The notes beneath the pieces were generated by a model. It was not told where the DNA came from. It searched no databases and was given only the letters and a program-made list of their open reading frames with translations. The translations under genes and the position numbers were made by a program. A stretch of DNA of 64,000 bases, taken from NCBI GenBank assembly GCA_028868545.1, contig JAGWUF010000003.1:35264-99263 (forward strand). Direction: 5' to 3'. Shown in pieces: positions 22,200 to 31,993 of the stretch (positions within the stretch are counted from its first letter, which is position 1; each line of letters opens with the position of its first letter). This DNA is from Lysobacteraceae bacterium (lineage in GTDB: Bacteria; Pseudomonadota; Gammaproteobacteria; Xanthomonadales; Xanthomonadaceae).

Positions 22200-23408
22200 A
22201 TGTCTTTCCCGCTACGCGTTGGTGTGCTGCTTGTCTTGTTGCTGATCGCGGCCAGCGCGCAGGCCCAGGGGCCTACCGCGCGCGTCCGGGTCAGCTTCGA
22301 TCGGCAGGGCGAAACCGGCGTGCAAGCCGAGGGCCTGGCCGATGTCGCGGCCCGGCGCGCGCTGACCGCCGACGATCCGGCGCGGGTGGCCTCGGTCAGC
22401 AAGCTGGTGACCACCCTCGGCGTGCTGCGGCTGGTCGAACAGGGCAAGCTGGATCTGGATGCCGATGCCTCCACCCTGCTCGGCTTCCCGCTGCGCAACC
22501 CGGCCTTCCCGGACGCGCCGATCACCCTGCGCATGCTGCTGTCGCATACCTCCAGCCTGACCGACGCCGCCGGCTACTGGAACGTGCCGCTGGGCCAGGA
22601 CATCGGCATCATCACCGGCCAGCCGCAGGCCTGGGATACGCGGCACGCGCCGGGCACGTTCTTCCGCTACACCAACCTCAACTTCCCGCTGGTGGCGCAG
22701 GCGATGGAGCGCGCCACCGGCGAGCGCTTCGACCGGCTGATGCGGCGGCTGGTGCTGTTCCCGCTCGGCATCGACGCCGGCTTCAACTGGTCCGGCAGCA
22801 GCGAAGCCGCGCTGGCCCGCGCGGTGGTGCTGTACGACGAACTGGGCAAGCCGCAAAAAGACGATCTGCACGGCCAGCCGCCAGCCTGCCCGGTGATCGC
22901 GGCGGCCGATGGCAGCTGCGAGCTGTCGCAGTGGCAGGCGGGCCGGAACGGCACGCTGTTCTCGCCGCAGGGCGGGCTGCGGATCTCCGCGCGCGGTCTG
23001 GCCCGGATCGGCCGGATGTTGCTCAGCGACGGCGAGCTGGACGGCGTGCGCCTGCTGACGCCGGCCTCGGTGGCGCTATTGGCCACGCCGGTCTGGCGCT
23101 ACGACGGCAGCAACGGCGAGATCAACGAAGAGGACGAACCCAACCGCGGCGGCTTCTTCTGCGCCTACGGCCTGGCCACGCAGCAGCTGGCGCAGGGCGA
23201 CGGCAAGGCCTGCCGCGACGACCTGTTCGGCGATGGCCGCGCGCGCATCGGCCACAGCGGCAATGCCTACGGCCTGCTGTCAGGCCTGTGGCTTGACCGC
23301 GCCGCCGGCACCGGCGTGGCCTATTTCGCCACCGGGGTGGCGAATGATTCCACCGGCGCCCATTCGTCGTTCAGCCAGGTGGAAGAAACGGGCGCGGCCG
23401 GCTGGTAG
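22200..23408 (+). CDS. serine hydrolase, class C beta-lactamase family
   Basis: 402 aa with signal peptide ([18 protein letters not shown]). Penicillin-binding fold motifs: SxxK as SVSKL (nucleophile), YxN as YTNLN, and HSG as GHSGNAYG replacing KTG. The segment [13 protein letters not shown] is typical of the beta-lactamase/esterase/D-alanyl-peptidase group. Probably periplasmic. Acts on a peptide or ester; true beta-lactamase activity cannot be inferred. Confidence 0.9.
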   Translation: MSFPLRVGVLLVLLLIAASAQAQGPTARVRVSFDRQGETGVQAEGLADVAARRALTADDPARVASVSKLVTTLGVLRLVEQGKLDLDADASTLLGFPLRNPAFPDAPITLRMLLSHTSSLTDAAGYWNVPLGQDIGIITGQPQAWDTRHAPGTFFRYTNLNFPLVAQAMERATGERFDRLMRRLVLFPLGIDAGFNWSGSSEAALARAVVLYDELGKPQKDDLHGQPPACPVIAAADGSCELSQWQAGRNGTLFSPQGGLRISARGLARIGRMLLSDGELDGVRLLTPASVALLATPVWRYDGSNGEINEEDEPNRGGFFCAYGLATQQLAQGDGKACRDDLFGDGRARIGHSGNAYGLLSGLWLDRAAGTGVAYFATGVANDSTGAHSSFSQVEETGAAGW

Positions 23409-23441
23409 TGCCGCGCAACTGCATGCTCGCAGTCTGCGGCA
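23409..23441. terminator. hairpin between converging genes
   Basis: TGCCGC...ACTGC (23409-23422) pairs with GCAGT...GCGGCA (23429-23441) with a small internal bulge and 6-nt loop. It fills the 37-bp gap between the hydrolase stop and the ABC permease stop. GTAG precedes it, a head like that of REP elements, but the palindrome differs from the 2.7-kb pair. Confidence 0.4.
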
Positions 23442-23445
23442 ACCG

Positions 23446-25230
23446 TCAACGCAACTCCTGCGACACATCGAAGGCGTCGATCCGCCGCCCCAGCACCGTC
23501 AGCACCGCGTTCAACTCCAGGCCCAGCACGACGCAGGCACACGCCGCCGCCAGCCCGATGCCCGCTGGCAGTCCCAGCAGCCAGTTTCCCAGCAGAAAGC
23601 CCAGCCCGGCCAGCAACGCCGCGGGTACCAGGGCCAGGGTCAGCGCCAGCAGGTAGCCGGCCATGAAGATCATGCGCTGGCCCATCACTTCCACCCCGCG
23701 CCCGCCGCCCTTGCCCGGCGCAACCCAAGCCGGAAAATACACGGTGCCGGCAAACGGCAGGCACAACATCAAGCCGCACAACGGCGGGATCAGCAGGGCC
23801 ACGCCCATTGCCGCAACCACCACCAGCTCGGGGGTGAACACGCCCTTGCCGCCGGCCAGCACGAAGCACCAGGCCCCCACCCACACCAGCAGCCACAGTG
23901 CAAAGCTCATCACTGCGACCGGGGTCAACAGCTCGCCCAGCGCGATCTGCCGCCCGCCCAGGGGCATGGCCTTGAGGATGTCCAGATACTCCAGCAACCG
24001 CTGCACGCTGCGCTGCATGAACATCGGCCCGAACAACAGCCCCCAGCCGCCGATCATCACGACAACCAGCCCGACCGCCAGCAGCACCGGCTGCGCCCAC
24101 GGCTGCGCGGCGACCCACTGCAGCGCGATGACGCTCAGCAGGCAGGCCAGCAACCAGCTGCGCAGGCGGTACACCGGCCCCATTGCCAGCAGACCCTTCC
24201 ACAGGAAGGCCAGCGCTGGAAACCCGGTGGCCGCCAGCACGAACGGCGCGCGCCGCGGCGTGCTGGGTGCGCGCTCGCGCAGCCGGCCTTCGCGGCGTGC
24301 GGTCTGCCGCAACGCGTGGCGGCGTGCCTGCGCGATCGAGGCCTCGGCAAACGAAACCTGTGCACGCACCGCCCACAGATAGTGCAGCAGCAGCAAACCC
24401 GCTGCCGGCAGCAGCGCACGCAGGAAGCTAGCAGAATCGGGCGCGAAGATCGGTGCCACCGCCCATTGCAGCGGCAGCAACAGCCAGGCCAGTGGGCGGC
24501 TGTCGACGAGCGCCCGGAACCCGCGATGCAGGCTGTCGGCATCCACCGCCCCACTCGGTATCGTCACTGCCAACTGGCTGCGGAGGGGCCACAGGCAGGC
24601 CAGCGCCAGTACCCCGACGCCCACCACCAGCACCCGACGCGGCCACAGCCGCAAGCCCGCCTGCGCCAACCGCTGCCGGGTGAACGCCGCCGCCAGCAGA
24701 TGCAGCCGGCCCATCGACAGCAGCAGCCACAAGCCGGTGGCGTACTGCAGGGGATGGCCGCCGAAGGCCGCCCCGCGGCGCAGCAACAGGCCCAGCAGGA
24801 AGGACGAAAAGAAAATCGCCAATTGCGAGCGCAACAAGCTGTACTGGATCAAGGCGGTGCGCGTCAGCGGGGCCGGGAACAGGAACGCGATTTCGGTTTC
24901 GGTAAATCCCAGCGCCACGCCCTCGCCGGCAAACAGCCAATCCAGCCACAGGACCAGCAGCAGCACCAGGGCCGCCAATGCCGGCAAATCCTGCAGCAGT
25001 TGCGGCGGCATCGCCTGCAGTGCACGGGCCGACGAGCCACTGTCCTGCCACATGTGCCGGAACACGAAGGCGTACATGTAGGCCGCGCCCGCCAATGCGC
25101 CCAGCAGGTATTTGGGCTGCCGCAAACGCAGCAAGCGCCGACGCAGGTTGTTGTACAGCGAAGTGGCCTGCAGATAGAAAAACGCGCCGGCCACCGCGAC
25201 AAACCGGTTATCCGCGGCGGCAGCACTCAT
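23446..25230 (-). CDS. ABC exporter membrane subunit
   Basis: 594-aa polytopic membrane protein with many hydrophobic helices and a cytoplasmic Arg-rich loop in the middle (RQTARREGRLRERAPSTPRR). Fits the putative ABC exporter family rather than the usual ABC2 permease. ATGA overlap with the ATPase gene (25227-25230) shows a coupled two-gene transporter. Substrate unknown; no resistance or bacteriocin genes nearby. Confidence 0.85.
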   Translation of the reverse strand: MSAAAADNRFVAVAGAFFYLQATSLYNNLRRRLLRLRQPKYLLGALAGAAYMYAFVFRHMWQDSGSSARALQAMPPQLLQDLPALAALVLLLVLWLDWLFAGEGVALGFTETEIAFLFPAPLTRTALIQYSLLRSQLAIFFSSFLLGLLLRRGAAFGGHPLQYATGLWLLLSMGRLHLLAAAFTRQRLAQAGLRLWPRRVLVVGVGVLALACLWPLRSQLAVTIPSGAVDADSLHRGFRALVDSRPLAWLLLPLQWAVAPIFAPDSASFLRALLPAAGLLLLHYLWAVRAQVSFAEASIAQARRHALRQTARREGRLRERAPSTPRRAPFVLAATGFPALAFLWKGLLAMGPVYRLRSWLLACLLSVIALQWVAAQPWAQPVLLAVGLVVVMIGGWGLLFGPMFMQRSVQRLLEYLDILKAMPLGGRQIALGELLTPVAVMSFALWLLVWVGAWCFVLAGGKGVFTPELVVVAAMGVALLIPPLCGLMLCLPFAGTVYFPAWVAPGKGGGRGVEVMGQRMIFMAGYLLALTLALVPAALLAGLGFLLGNWLLGLPAGIGLAAACACVVLGLELNAVLTVLGRRIDAFDVSQELR

Positions 25231-25964
25231 GCCTGCAACGTCTCCGCATCGCCGGTGGCACGGAAGAACACGTCCTCCAGGCGGGCATCGCCGTCGGCCA
25301 TGTAGCGGGCGCGCACCTCGGCCACCGAGCCGTCGGCCAGCTTGCGGCCGTCCTTCAGGATCAGCAGATGGGTGCAGACCTCGTCCACCAGATCCAGCAG
25401 ATGCGAGCTGAGGATGATCGCCACGCCCTCGGCGGCGAGCTTGCGCATGCTGTTCTTCATCTGCCGGATGCCGTACGGATCCAGCCCGGTCAGCGGCTCG
25501 TCCAGAATCACCGCACGCGGCGCATGCAGCAGGCCGCAGGCGATCGCCAGCTTCTGCTTCATCCCGCGTGAAAGTTCGGACGGCAGCAGCTTGCGCTTGT
25601 CGCCCATCTCCAATTCGTCCAGCAGTGGCTGCGCGCGTTGCTGCCAGTCGGCCACGCCGTACAGCCGGGCCACGAAATTGAGGTGCTGCTCGACCGTCAG
25701 ATGTTCGAACAGGCGCGGCTCGTCGGGGATGAAGGCCAGTTGTCGCTTGGCCGCCACCGGATCGGTGGCGATGTCCACGCCGCCGATGCGCACCTGCCCA
25801 AGGGTGGCCGGAATGATGCCGGCCATGCACCGCAACGTGGTGGTCTTGCCGGCACCATTGGGCCCCACCAGGCCCAGGATCTGGCCGGTGTCGACGTGAA
25901 AGGAAAGCGCATCGACGGCGGTGAAATCATCATAGCGTTTGCACAGGCCTTCGACTTCGATCAC
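25227..25964 (-). CDS. ABC transporter ATP-binding protein
   Basis: 245 aa. Walker A GPNGAGKTTT, Q-loop AFIPDEPRLFEHL, signature LSRGMKQKLAIA (variant of LSGGQ), Walker B AVILDEPLTGLDP and H-switch SSHLLD. Of the exporter type that pairs with integral subunits like its downstream neighbour. Start is GTG (VIEVEGLCKRYDDF) behind a GGGGGAACGGAA purine run. Confidence 0.95.
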   Translation of the reverse strand: MIEVEGLCKRYDDFTAVDALSFHVDTGQILGLVGPNGAGKTTTLRCMAGIIPATLGQVRIGGVDIATDPVAAKRQLAFIPDEPRLFEHLTVEQHLNFVARLYGVADWQQRAQPLLDELEMGDKRKLLPSELSRGMKQKLAIACGLLHAPRAVILDEPLTGLDPYGIRQMKNSMRKLAAEGVAIILSSHLLDLVDEVCTHLLILKDGRKLADGSVAEVRARYMADGDARLEDVFFRATGDAETLQA

Positions 25965-26080
25965 GTTCCGTTCCCCCGTGCCATGAAGGCCGGGAGTGTA
26001 GCGCGGGCGCAGGTTCGTTCCCGTGGCCACACCCCCCGGCGCAACCGGCTGCGGGCGGGGCAGTTCGCTACAATCGGCGG

Positions 26081-26335
26081 ATGCGCCTTTTGCTGCAACA
26101 ACGCCCCGATGGCCGCGAAGCCCCGCGCTTCGTCCAGCTCCAGCTCCAACCCGACCTGCTGGGCGGCTGGGAGCTGCTGCGCGAAAGCGGGCAGACGGGG
26201 GGCCGCAGCAGCTTGCGCAAATCGCTGCATCCCGACCAGGCCAGTGCACTGGCAGCGCTGGAAAAAGAGCGCGACGCCCATCTGAAGAAGGGCTTCCTGC
26301 TGATGTTCGCGCAGGGTGCAGACGCACCGAGATGA
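26081..26335 (+). CDS. WGR-like domain protein
   Basis: 84 aa consisting of little but a WGR-type fold: LQPDLLGGWELLRESGQTGG corresponds to the W-x-GRIG region (here ESGQTGG, so the classical WGR triad is altered) and AALEKERDAHLKKGFLL to the closing helix with KKGY/F. WGR domains occur in PARPs and in bacterial proteins of unknown role. Transcribed divergently from the ABC ATPase. Confidence 0.7.
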   Translation: MRLLLQQRPDGREAPRFVQLQLQPDLLGGWELLRESGQTGGRSSLRKSLHPDQASALAALEKERDAHLKKGFLLMFAQGADAPR

Positions 26336-26448
26336 GCCGCACCCGGATATCCACAAACGCTTGAACCCGGCGCCTTCGATACGCGCCACCAACAACGACG
26401 CCAGATGCCCGCCAACGTGGGCATGACGCGCGACACAGGAGAACGCCC

Positions 26449-27510
26449 TTGTCCACGCCCCTGAAAAACGATCGCTTCCTGCGCGCGCTGCGCCGCGAAC
26501 CGGTGGACTGCACCCCCGTCTGGCTGATGCGCCAGGCCGGTCGCTATCTGCCGGAGTACCGCGCCACCCGCAAGGCCGCCGGCAGCTTCCTCGGCATGGC
26601 CAAGCACCCGGAGATCGCCTGCGAGGTGACCCTGCAGCCGCTGCGCCGGTTCCCGCTGGACGCCGCGATCCTGTTTTCCGACATCCTCACCGTGCCCGAC
26701 GCGATGGGCCTGGGCCTGTATTTTGTCGAAGGCGAAGGCCCGAAGTTCGAGCGTCCGCTGCGCAGCGTGGCCGACATCGACGCGCTGGCCGTGCCCGACA
26801 TGGACACCGAGCTGCGCTACGTGATGGACGCGGTGCGCCTGATCCGTCGCGAGCTGGACGGCAGCGTGCCGCTGATCGGCTTCTCCGGCAGCCCGTGGAC
26901 GCTGGCCTGCTACATGGTGGACGGCGGCGGCAGCAAGGACTGGGGCAAGGTCAAGGCGCTGGCGCTGAACGAGCCGGCCGCCATGCACAGGCTGCTGGGT
27001 ACGATCACCGACGCGGTGATCGCCTACCTCACCGCGCAGCACGCCGCGGGCGCGCAGGCGCTGCAGGTCTTCGACACCTGGGGTGGCACGCTGGGCCCGG
27101 CGATGTACCGCGAGTTCTCGCTGCCCTACCTCACCCGGATTGCGACTGCGCTGAAGGCGCTCGGGGTGCCGGTGATCCTGTTCGGCAAGGGCAACGCGCC
27201 ACACCTGGACGCGCTGTTCACCAGCGGCGCCGATGCGATCGGCGTGGACTGGACGGTGACGCTGGAAGATGCGGCGCGCCGCAACGGCGGCCGGGTCGCG
27301 CTGCAGGGCAACATGGACCCGGCGATGCTGTACGGCAGCCCCGACGCCGTGCGCGCACAGGTGCGCGCCGTGCTGGACAGCTACCGCGACGGCAACGGCG
27401 GCAGTCGCGAAGGCCACGTCTTCAACCTCGGCCACGGCATGTCGCCGGACATGAACCCCGACCACGTGGCCGCGCTGGTGGACGAAGTGCACGCCTACAG
27501 CGCGCGCTGA
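26449..27510 (+). CDS. hemE: uroporphyrinogen decarboxylase
   Basis: Heme biosynthesis: converts uroporphyrinogen III to coproporphyrinogen III. 353 aa, normal length. Signatures: [16 protein letters not shown] (HemE signature 1), [16 protein letters not shown] (catalytic Asp in FSDIL) and [19 protein letters not shown] (signature 2), and HVFNLGHG near the end. Start is TTG ([10 protein letters not shown]) with AGGAG at good spacing; no better ATG exists. Confidence 0.97.
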   Translation: MSTPLKNDRFLRALRREPVDCTPVWLMRQAGRYLPEYRATRKAAGSFLGMAKHPEIACEVTLQPLRRFPLDAAILFSDILTVPDAMGLGLYFVEGEGPKFERPLRSVADIDALAVPDMDTELRYVMDAVRLIRRELDGSVPLIGFSGSPWTLACYMVDGGGSKDWGKVKALALNEPAAMHRLLGTITDAVIAYLTAQHAAGAQALQVFDTWGGTLGPAMYREFSLPYLTRIATALKALGVPVILFGKGNAPHLDALFTSGADAIGVDWTVTLEDAARRNGGRVALQGNMDPAMLYGSPDAVRAQVRAVLDSYRDGNGGSREGHVFNLGHGMSPDMNPDHVAALVDEVHAYSAR

Positions 27511-27546
27511 CGCCTCCGGAACGAAGGTAGCCACAAGGAGCGACAA

Positions 27547-27623
27547 GCACCCGGCGCGACCGGGGCAGCGCAACCAAGCGAGTATCGGGGAGCGACTTGC
27601 GCTGCCCCGGTCGCGCCGGGTGC
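27547..27623. repeat. perfect 27-bp inverted repeat after hemE
   Basis: Left arm 27547-27573 (GCACCCGGCGCGACCGGGGC..), 23-nt loop, right arm 27597-27623 (..GCCCCGGTCGCGCCGGGTGC), no mismatch. It lies 36 bp after hemE and 22 bp before the stop of the converging kinase gene. Longer and more perfect than a normal terminator and lacking a T-tract; may be a bidirectional terminator or a dispersed palindromic element. Confidence 0.8.
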
Positions 27624-27645
27624 GCTGCCACGACAAAGCCAAGCG

Positions 27646-30600
27646 CTAAACCGCTTCCGCCAGCAGCGCCTCCAGCGCCTGCGCCAGCATCTCGCCGGTC
27701 ACCGGCTTGCGCAGGAAACCGCCGAAGCCGGCCGCGCGCGCCTGCGCTTCCGCATCGGCATCGGAGCGCGCGGTCACCGCCAACAGCGGCACCTGAATGC
27801 CGCGGGCGCGCAACAACCGCGCCAGCGTCAGCCCATCCATGCCCGGCAAGTCCAGATCCAGCAAGGCTGCATCGAAGTGTTGCTGCGTCGCTTCCGTCAG
27901 TGCCGCCAACCCGTGTCCCGCCTGCGTCACCCGATGGCCCAGCTCGGCCAGCAAGCCGCGCATCACCTCGACCACGATCGGATCATCCTCGACCAGCAGC
28001 ACGGCCAGGCCGGTTGCGGCAATGCCTTGCTGCGCCGCGACCACGACTGGCGCCGCAGGCAGCCACGACCGATTGGGCAACGGCAGTTCGACGATGAAGC
28101 GGGTGCCTTTGCCCGGCTCACTGTCGACATCGATGCGCCCGCCCATCGCCGCCGCCAACTCCTGGCTGATCGCCAGCCCCAACCCGCTACCGCCGTAGCG
28201 CGACAGCGTACGCACCCCTTCCGCCTGCTCGAAGCGCCGGAACAGGCGCGTCATCTGCTCCGCATTCAACCCGGGCCCGGTATCGGCGACCACGAAGCGT
28301 ATTCCCTGCGGAAGCAGGGCGAATGTCTCCAGCGAGACGTGGCCCTGCTCGGTGAACTTCACCGCATTGCCGATCAGGTTGAGCAGGATCTGCTGCAGCC
28401 GCGTGCGGTCGCCATGCAGCGCCTCGGGCGTGCCGGGTGCAATGGCATCGACGAACACCAGCCCCTTGCGCTCGGCCAGCGGCGCCATCAGGCCGACGAT
28501 GTCATCCAGCAGTGGTCGCAACGGAAAATCCGCATTCGACAACTGCAATTTTCCGGCCTCGATGCGGGCCAGATCCAACGCATCGTTGACCAACCGCAGC
28601 AAGTGCTCGCCGGCACGCCGGATGGCATCCACTTGATTGCGCTGGCGTGGATCCAGCGTGCTTGCCTGCAGCAGTTCGCTCATCCCCAGCACACCGGTCA
28701 TGGGGGTGCGCACTTCATGCCCCAGCGTGGCCAGGAACCGGGTCTTGGCTTCGGACGCCTGCTCTGCCAGGGCACGCTTGTGCTCGGCCAGCTGCCACGC
28801 ATGCCGGCGCTTCAGGCGCATGCGATACAGCCACGCCAGCAACCCCAGCAACGCCAGCAGCAACAAGACATAACCCAACTGCGCCCAGCCACTGCGCCAC
28901 CACGGCGGCAGGACTTCAAATTGCAGGCGTTGCTCGCCGGCCGCATTGCCGGCGGCATCCTGTGCCCGCATCCGCAGCGTGTAGCGCCCAGGCGCCAGGC
29001 CAGTGAACACGCGCTCACCGGCATTGCCCAACGCCACCCAGTCCCGGTCGAAACCCTCCAGCCGCGACCAGTAGCGATGGGCCGGCGGATCATCGAACAC
29101 CAGCAGCCGGGCCCGGATCCGCACTTCCCGATCCTGCGGATCCAGCTGCATGCCAGGGGTGGCAGGCAGGTTCAGCCAATCCCCTGCGCGGCGCACCGCG
29201 ATCCCGTCGAACCGCAGCAGCGGCCGGATCGGAGCGGCATCGGCCATCGTGGTATCCACCAGCCGCAAACCACCATCTGCGGTGGCTGCCACCAGCAAGC
29301 CGTCCCCACGCAGCAAGGCGGCACGCTCCAGAAATTCCTCGCTGCTGGCTTCGTCCTGCATCCCGACATGGCGCAGGTTGCGACGCTGCGGATCCCAGCG
29401 ATACAGGCCGCGCGAGGTGGTGACCCAGGGCCGATGCCGCGCATCCACCAGCAATGCCGCCGCGGCCACCGCCGGCATGCCATGCCGGGAATCGATGCGG
29501 ACGCTGCGCTGCCATCCGGAGGCCCCGTGCCGATATTGCTCCAGGCCGGACAACCGCTGCAGCCACAGCACATCGTGGCCATCGAATGCCAGTGCGTAGA
29601 CCCGCTCCTTGCCCATCGCGGGCACCGCACGGAACTGCCCGCTGCCGGCATCGAACTGCAGGATGCCCTGGCTGGCCGCGATCCACGGGCTGCCGTCGGC
29701 TGCCAGCACCATGTTTTCGATGTCGGCGTCCCCCAACCCGCTGGCAGGGCCTGCCGGCAGATCCCGCAACACCTTGCCCGTGTCCGGATCACGCTGCTGC
29801 ACGCCGCCACCCGGGGCTGCCAGCCATTGGCTGCCATCGGGTGCGTGCAGCAGCCAGGCGATCTGCCCGGCCGGCACCGGATCCCGGGCATCGTCGGCAC
29901 TCCATTGCGCCATCCCGCCATTGCGGCTGATCCGCACCAACCCTCCCCGGTGCGCCACCCACAGGCGTCGCTGCAGGTCTTCGGCAATCGCGACCGGCTT
30001 GATGTTGCGTACATGTTCCAGAACCGCGGGATCGAGTTCGGCGATCTGTCCCTGCGTGTCCATGTGCTCGATCATGCCGCCCATGCTGCCCAGCCAGATG
30101 CCGCCATCCCCGGCCTTGCCCAGTGCGCGGTACATCGCACCATGCAGGCCATCTTCGGCGCCCCGGAACTCTGCCAGCTGGCGCCAATCCGAACGCAGGT
30201 AGCCCAACCCCCGGCCCTGCACCGGCGCCCACAGCGCCGTGCCGCGTTCCAGCAGCAGGCTGCTGATCGCCCGCGGGATCTCCGGCCCTCCCAGCGGCAC
30301 CGGTATCGGCGGCGTGCTGCCCTGCTGATGCCACAGCCCCCGCTGGCTGCCGATCCAGTGCTCGCCATTGCGGTCGGTGACGATCGCCAGCATGGCATTG
30401 GGGCGCTGGAACATCGGTGACCACGCCGGTTGCGACCACTGCCCGTGCTGCTGGCACCAGATCCCCTGCGCGCTGCCAACCCACAACCCGTCCTGCTGGC
30501 GGGTCAGCGAATAGATCATCGTCGGCCCGTCCGCCTCGGGCAGGGCAACCGTGACGAAATGTTCCCCCTGCAGCCGGGCCAGACCCGCCGTGGTGCCTGC

Positions 30601-31170
30601 CCACAGCACACCCTGGGCATCCACCGCCAGCGCCAGTACCGTGTCCGATGGCAGCCCGTCTTGCTTGTCGAAATGGCGCTGCCCGCCGTCGGCAGCAATC
30701 CGGGTCAGGCCGCCACCGAAAGTCCCCAGCCAGACCGCGCCTGCCTGCTGCGCCATCGCCCACACATCGTCGCTGGCCAATGCCGGGTGGGTGGCCTTGC
30801 GATAGCGGGTGAAATGCTGGCGCCGTGCATCCAGCACGCTGACGCCCTCGCCTTCCACCGCCACCCAGATGCGATCCCGGGCATCCACCAGCAAGGCCTG
30901 CACATTGTTGCCGGGCAGGCCGTCGGCCTGTTCGGGATCATGCCGCCACACCCGCATGCCCACGCCATCGTGCCGGGCCAGGCCATCGGCCGTACCGACC
31001 CACAGATAGCCGTCGCGATCACGCGCCAGGGCCTTGATGTCGGTGGATGGCAAGCCTTGGCTGGTGCCGATGATGCGCAACCGGGGCCGCTCCGGCACGC
31101 CTGCCCAGGCGCAGGCCCAGACACAGCTGCAGACCAGCCACAACAGCAATACCGCCCGGTGTCGCGTCAT
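27646..31170 (-). CDS. two-component hybrid histidine kinase with beta-propeller sensor
   Basis: 1174 aa. Signal peptide; periplasmic two-component propeller repeats (about 30-680: LPSTDIKALARDRDGYLWVGT, DGLPGNNVQALLVDARDRIWV, SDTVLALAVDAQGVLWAGT and more); Y_Y_Y domain (YWSRLEGFDRDWVALG); one membrane helix (LGYVLLLLALLGLLAWLY); HisKA (FLATLGHEVRTPMTGVLGM); HATPase_c (NLIGNAVKFTEQG, DTGPGL, GGSGLGLAIS); C-terminal receiver (LLDLDLPGMDGL). No DNA-binding output domain, so it must pass phosphate to an unlinked partner. HTCS-like kinases often sense polysaccharide breakdown products. Confidence 0.95.
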   Translation of the reverse strand: MTRHRAVLLLWLVCSCVWACAWAGVPERPRLRIIGTSQGLPSTDIKALARDRDGYLWVGTADGLARHDGVGMRVWRHDPEQADGLPGNNVQALLVDARDRIWVAVEGEGVSVLDARRQHFTRYRKATHPALASDDVWAMAQQAGAVWLGTFGGGLTRIAADGGQRHFDKQDGLPSDTVLALAVDAQGVLWAGTTAGLARLQGEHFVTVALPEADGPTMIYSLTRQQDGLWVGSAQGIWCQQHGQWSQPAWSPMFQRPNAMLAIVTDRNGEHWIGSQRGLWHQQGSTPPIPVPLGGPEIPRAISSLLLERGTALWAPVQGRGLGYLRSDWRQLAEFRGAEDGLHGAMYRALGKAGDGGIWLGSMGGMIEHMDTQGQIAELDPAVLEHVRNIKPVAIAEDLQRRLWVAHRGGLVRISRNGGMAQWSADDARDPVPAGQIAWLLHAPDGSQWLAAPGGGVQQRDPDTGKVLRDLPAGPASGLGDADIENMVLAADGSPWIAASQGILQFDAGSGQFRAVPAMGKERVYALAFDGHDVLWLQRLSGLEQYRHGASGWQRSVRIDSRHGMPAVAAAALLVDARHRPWVTTSRGLYRWDPQRRNLRHVGMQDEASSEEFLERAALLRGDGLLVAATADGGLRLVDTTMADAAPIRPLLRFDGIAVRRAGDWLNLPATPGMQLDPQDREVRIRARLLVFDDPPAHRYWSRLEGFDRDWVALGNAGERVFTGLAPGRYTLRMRAQDAAGNAAGEQRLQFEVLPPWWRSGWAQLGYVLLLLALLGLLAWLYRMRLKRRHAWQLAEHKRALAEQASEAKTRFLATLGHEVRTPMTGVLGMSELLQASTLDPRQRNQVDAIRRAGEHLLRLVNDALDLARIEAGKLQLSNADFPLRPLLDDIVGLMAPLAERKGLVFVDAIAPGTPEALHGDRTRLQQILLNLIGNAVKFTEQGHVSLETFALLPQGIRFVVADTGPGLNAEQMTRLFRRFEQAEGVRTLSRYGGSGLGLAISQELAAAMGGRIDVDSEPGKGTRFIVELPLPNRSWLPAAPVVVAAQQGIAATGLAVLLVEDDPIVVEVMRGLLAELGHRVTQAGHGLAALTEATQQHFDAALLDLDLPGMDGLTLARLLRARGIQVPLLAVTARSDADAEAQARAAGFGGFLRKPVTGEMLAQALEALLAEAV

Positions 31171-31261
31171 CTTCTTCCCCCTTCCCCGCCACCGATGCTG
31201 GCAACGCATCGTTGCAGTTGCAAGTTCCCCGTTTGCAAGGATCGGCGCCTAGAATCCCGGC

Positions 31262-31993
31262 ATGCCTCGTCACCTGCCCTTGCAGCTCCTCGTGTCCGTC
31301 CTGCCGTTGCTGCTGCTGCGGCCGGGAATGGCGGCGCAGCCATTGCAGGCAACGACGGCGCAGCCATTGCAGGCAACGACGGCGCAGCCGCTGCGCTACG
31401 TGTTCGATCCGGTGCATACGCGGGTGATGTTCAGTATCGATCACGCCGGCTTCTCGCGCGCGATCGGTACGGTGTCGGGGGCGCGCGGGCAATTGTTGTT
31501 CGATCTCGACAACTGGCAAGGTACCCGCATGGACGTCACCGTGCCGATGCGGCAGCTGGACATGGGGGATGCCGACTGGACGACCTCGGTGCTGGCACCG
31601 CGCTTTCTGGATACCAGGCATTACCCGGAGGCACGCTGGGTGGTGGAGCAACTGACGCGCGAGGACGACAACCACGGGCGCGCCTGCGGTACGCTGACCC
31701 TGCATGGTGTCACTCGCCCGCTGTGCATGGCGCTCACCCTCAATCGCGCCGCCCGCCACCCGCTGCCGCCGTTCCGCAAAACCCTGGGCTTTTCCGCCAG
31801 CACCACCCTCAAACGCAGCGACTTCGGCATGACCCATTGGCAATCGCTGGTGGGCGACCTCGTCGAACTGCGGATCGAAGCGGAGCTGTATCGCCAGGAT
31901 GCAGGCCGTGCCGACAACGAGCCGAATCGCGATGACGACGTCACGCCGGCTTCACCCGCCGCCACCCACCCACCGGAACCCAAGACCCCATGA
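31262..31993 (+). CDS. YceI-family periplasmic protein (first copy)
   Basis: 243 aa: signal peptide, then a short tandem repeat (AQPLQATT twice), then a YceI lipocalin-like barrel: YVFDPVHTRVMFSIDHAGFS, LDTRHYPEARWVVEQLT, GTLTLHGVTRPLCMALTL and FSASTTLKRSDFGM. YceI proteins bind isoprenoid or other amphiphilic molecules. A 30-residue hydrophilic tail (NEPNRDDDVTPAS) is atypical. Overlaps the cytochrome b561 start by ATGA. Confidence 0.92.
   Translation: MPRHLPLQLLVSVLPLLLLRPGMAAQPLQATTAQPLQATTAQPLRYVFDPVHTRVMFSIDHAGFSRAIGTVSGARGQLLFDLDNWQGTRMDVTVPMRQLDMGDADWTTSVLAPRFLDTRHYPEARWVVEQLTREDDNHGRACGTLTLHGVTRPLCMALTLNRAARHPLPPFRKTLGFSASTTLKRSDFGMTHWQSLVGDLVELRIEAELYRQDAGRADNEPNRDDDVTPASPAATHPPEPKTP
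31333..31380. repeat. 24-bp tandem repeat inside YceI gene
   Basis: Two exact copies of GGCGCAGCCATTGCAGGCAA.. (24 bp; 31333-31356 and 31357-31380) followed by a half copy. Encodes AQPLQATT twice, just after the signal peptide. In-frame unit length means slippage would change repeat number without breaking the gene. Confidence 0.85.

Noticed and set aside
22200..23408. Serine hydrolase as an acquired beta-lactamase resistance gene
   Set aside because: The KTG box is HSG and the overall sequence fits the broad esterase/peptidase group; no mobile element nearby.
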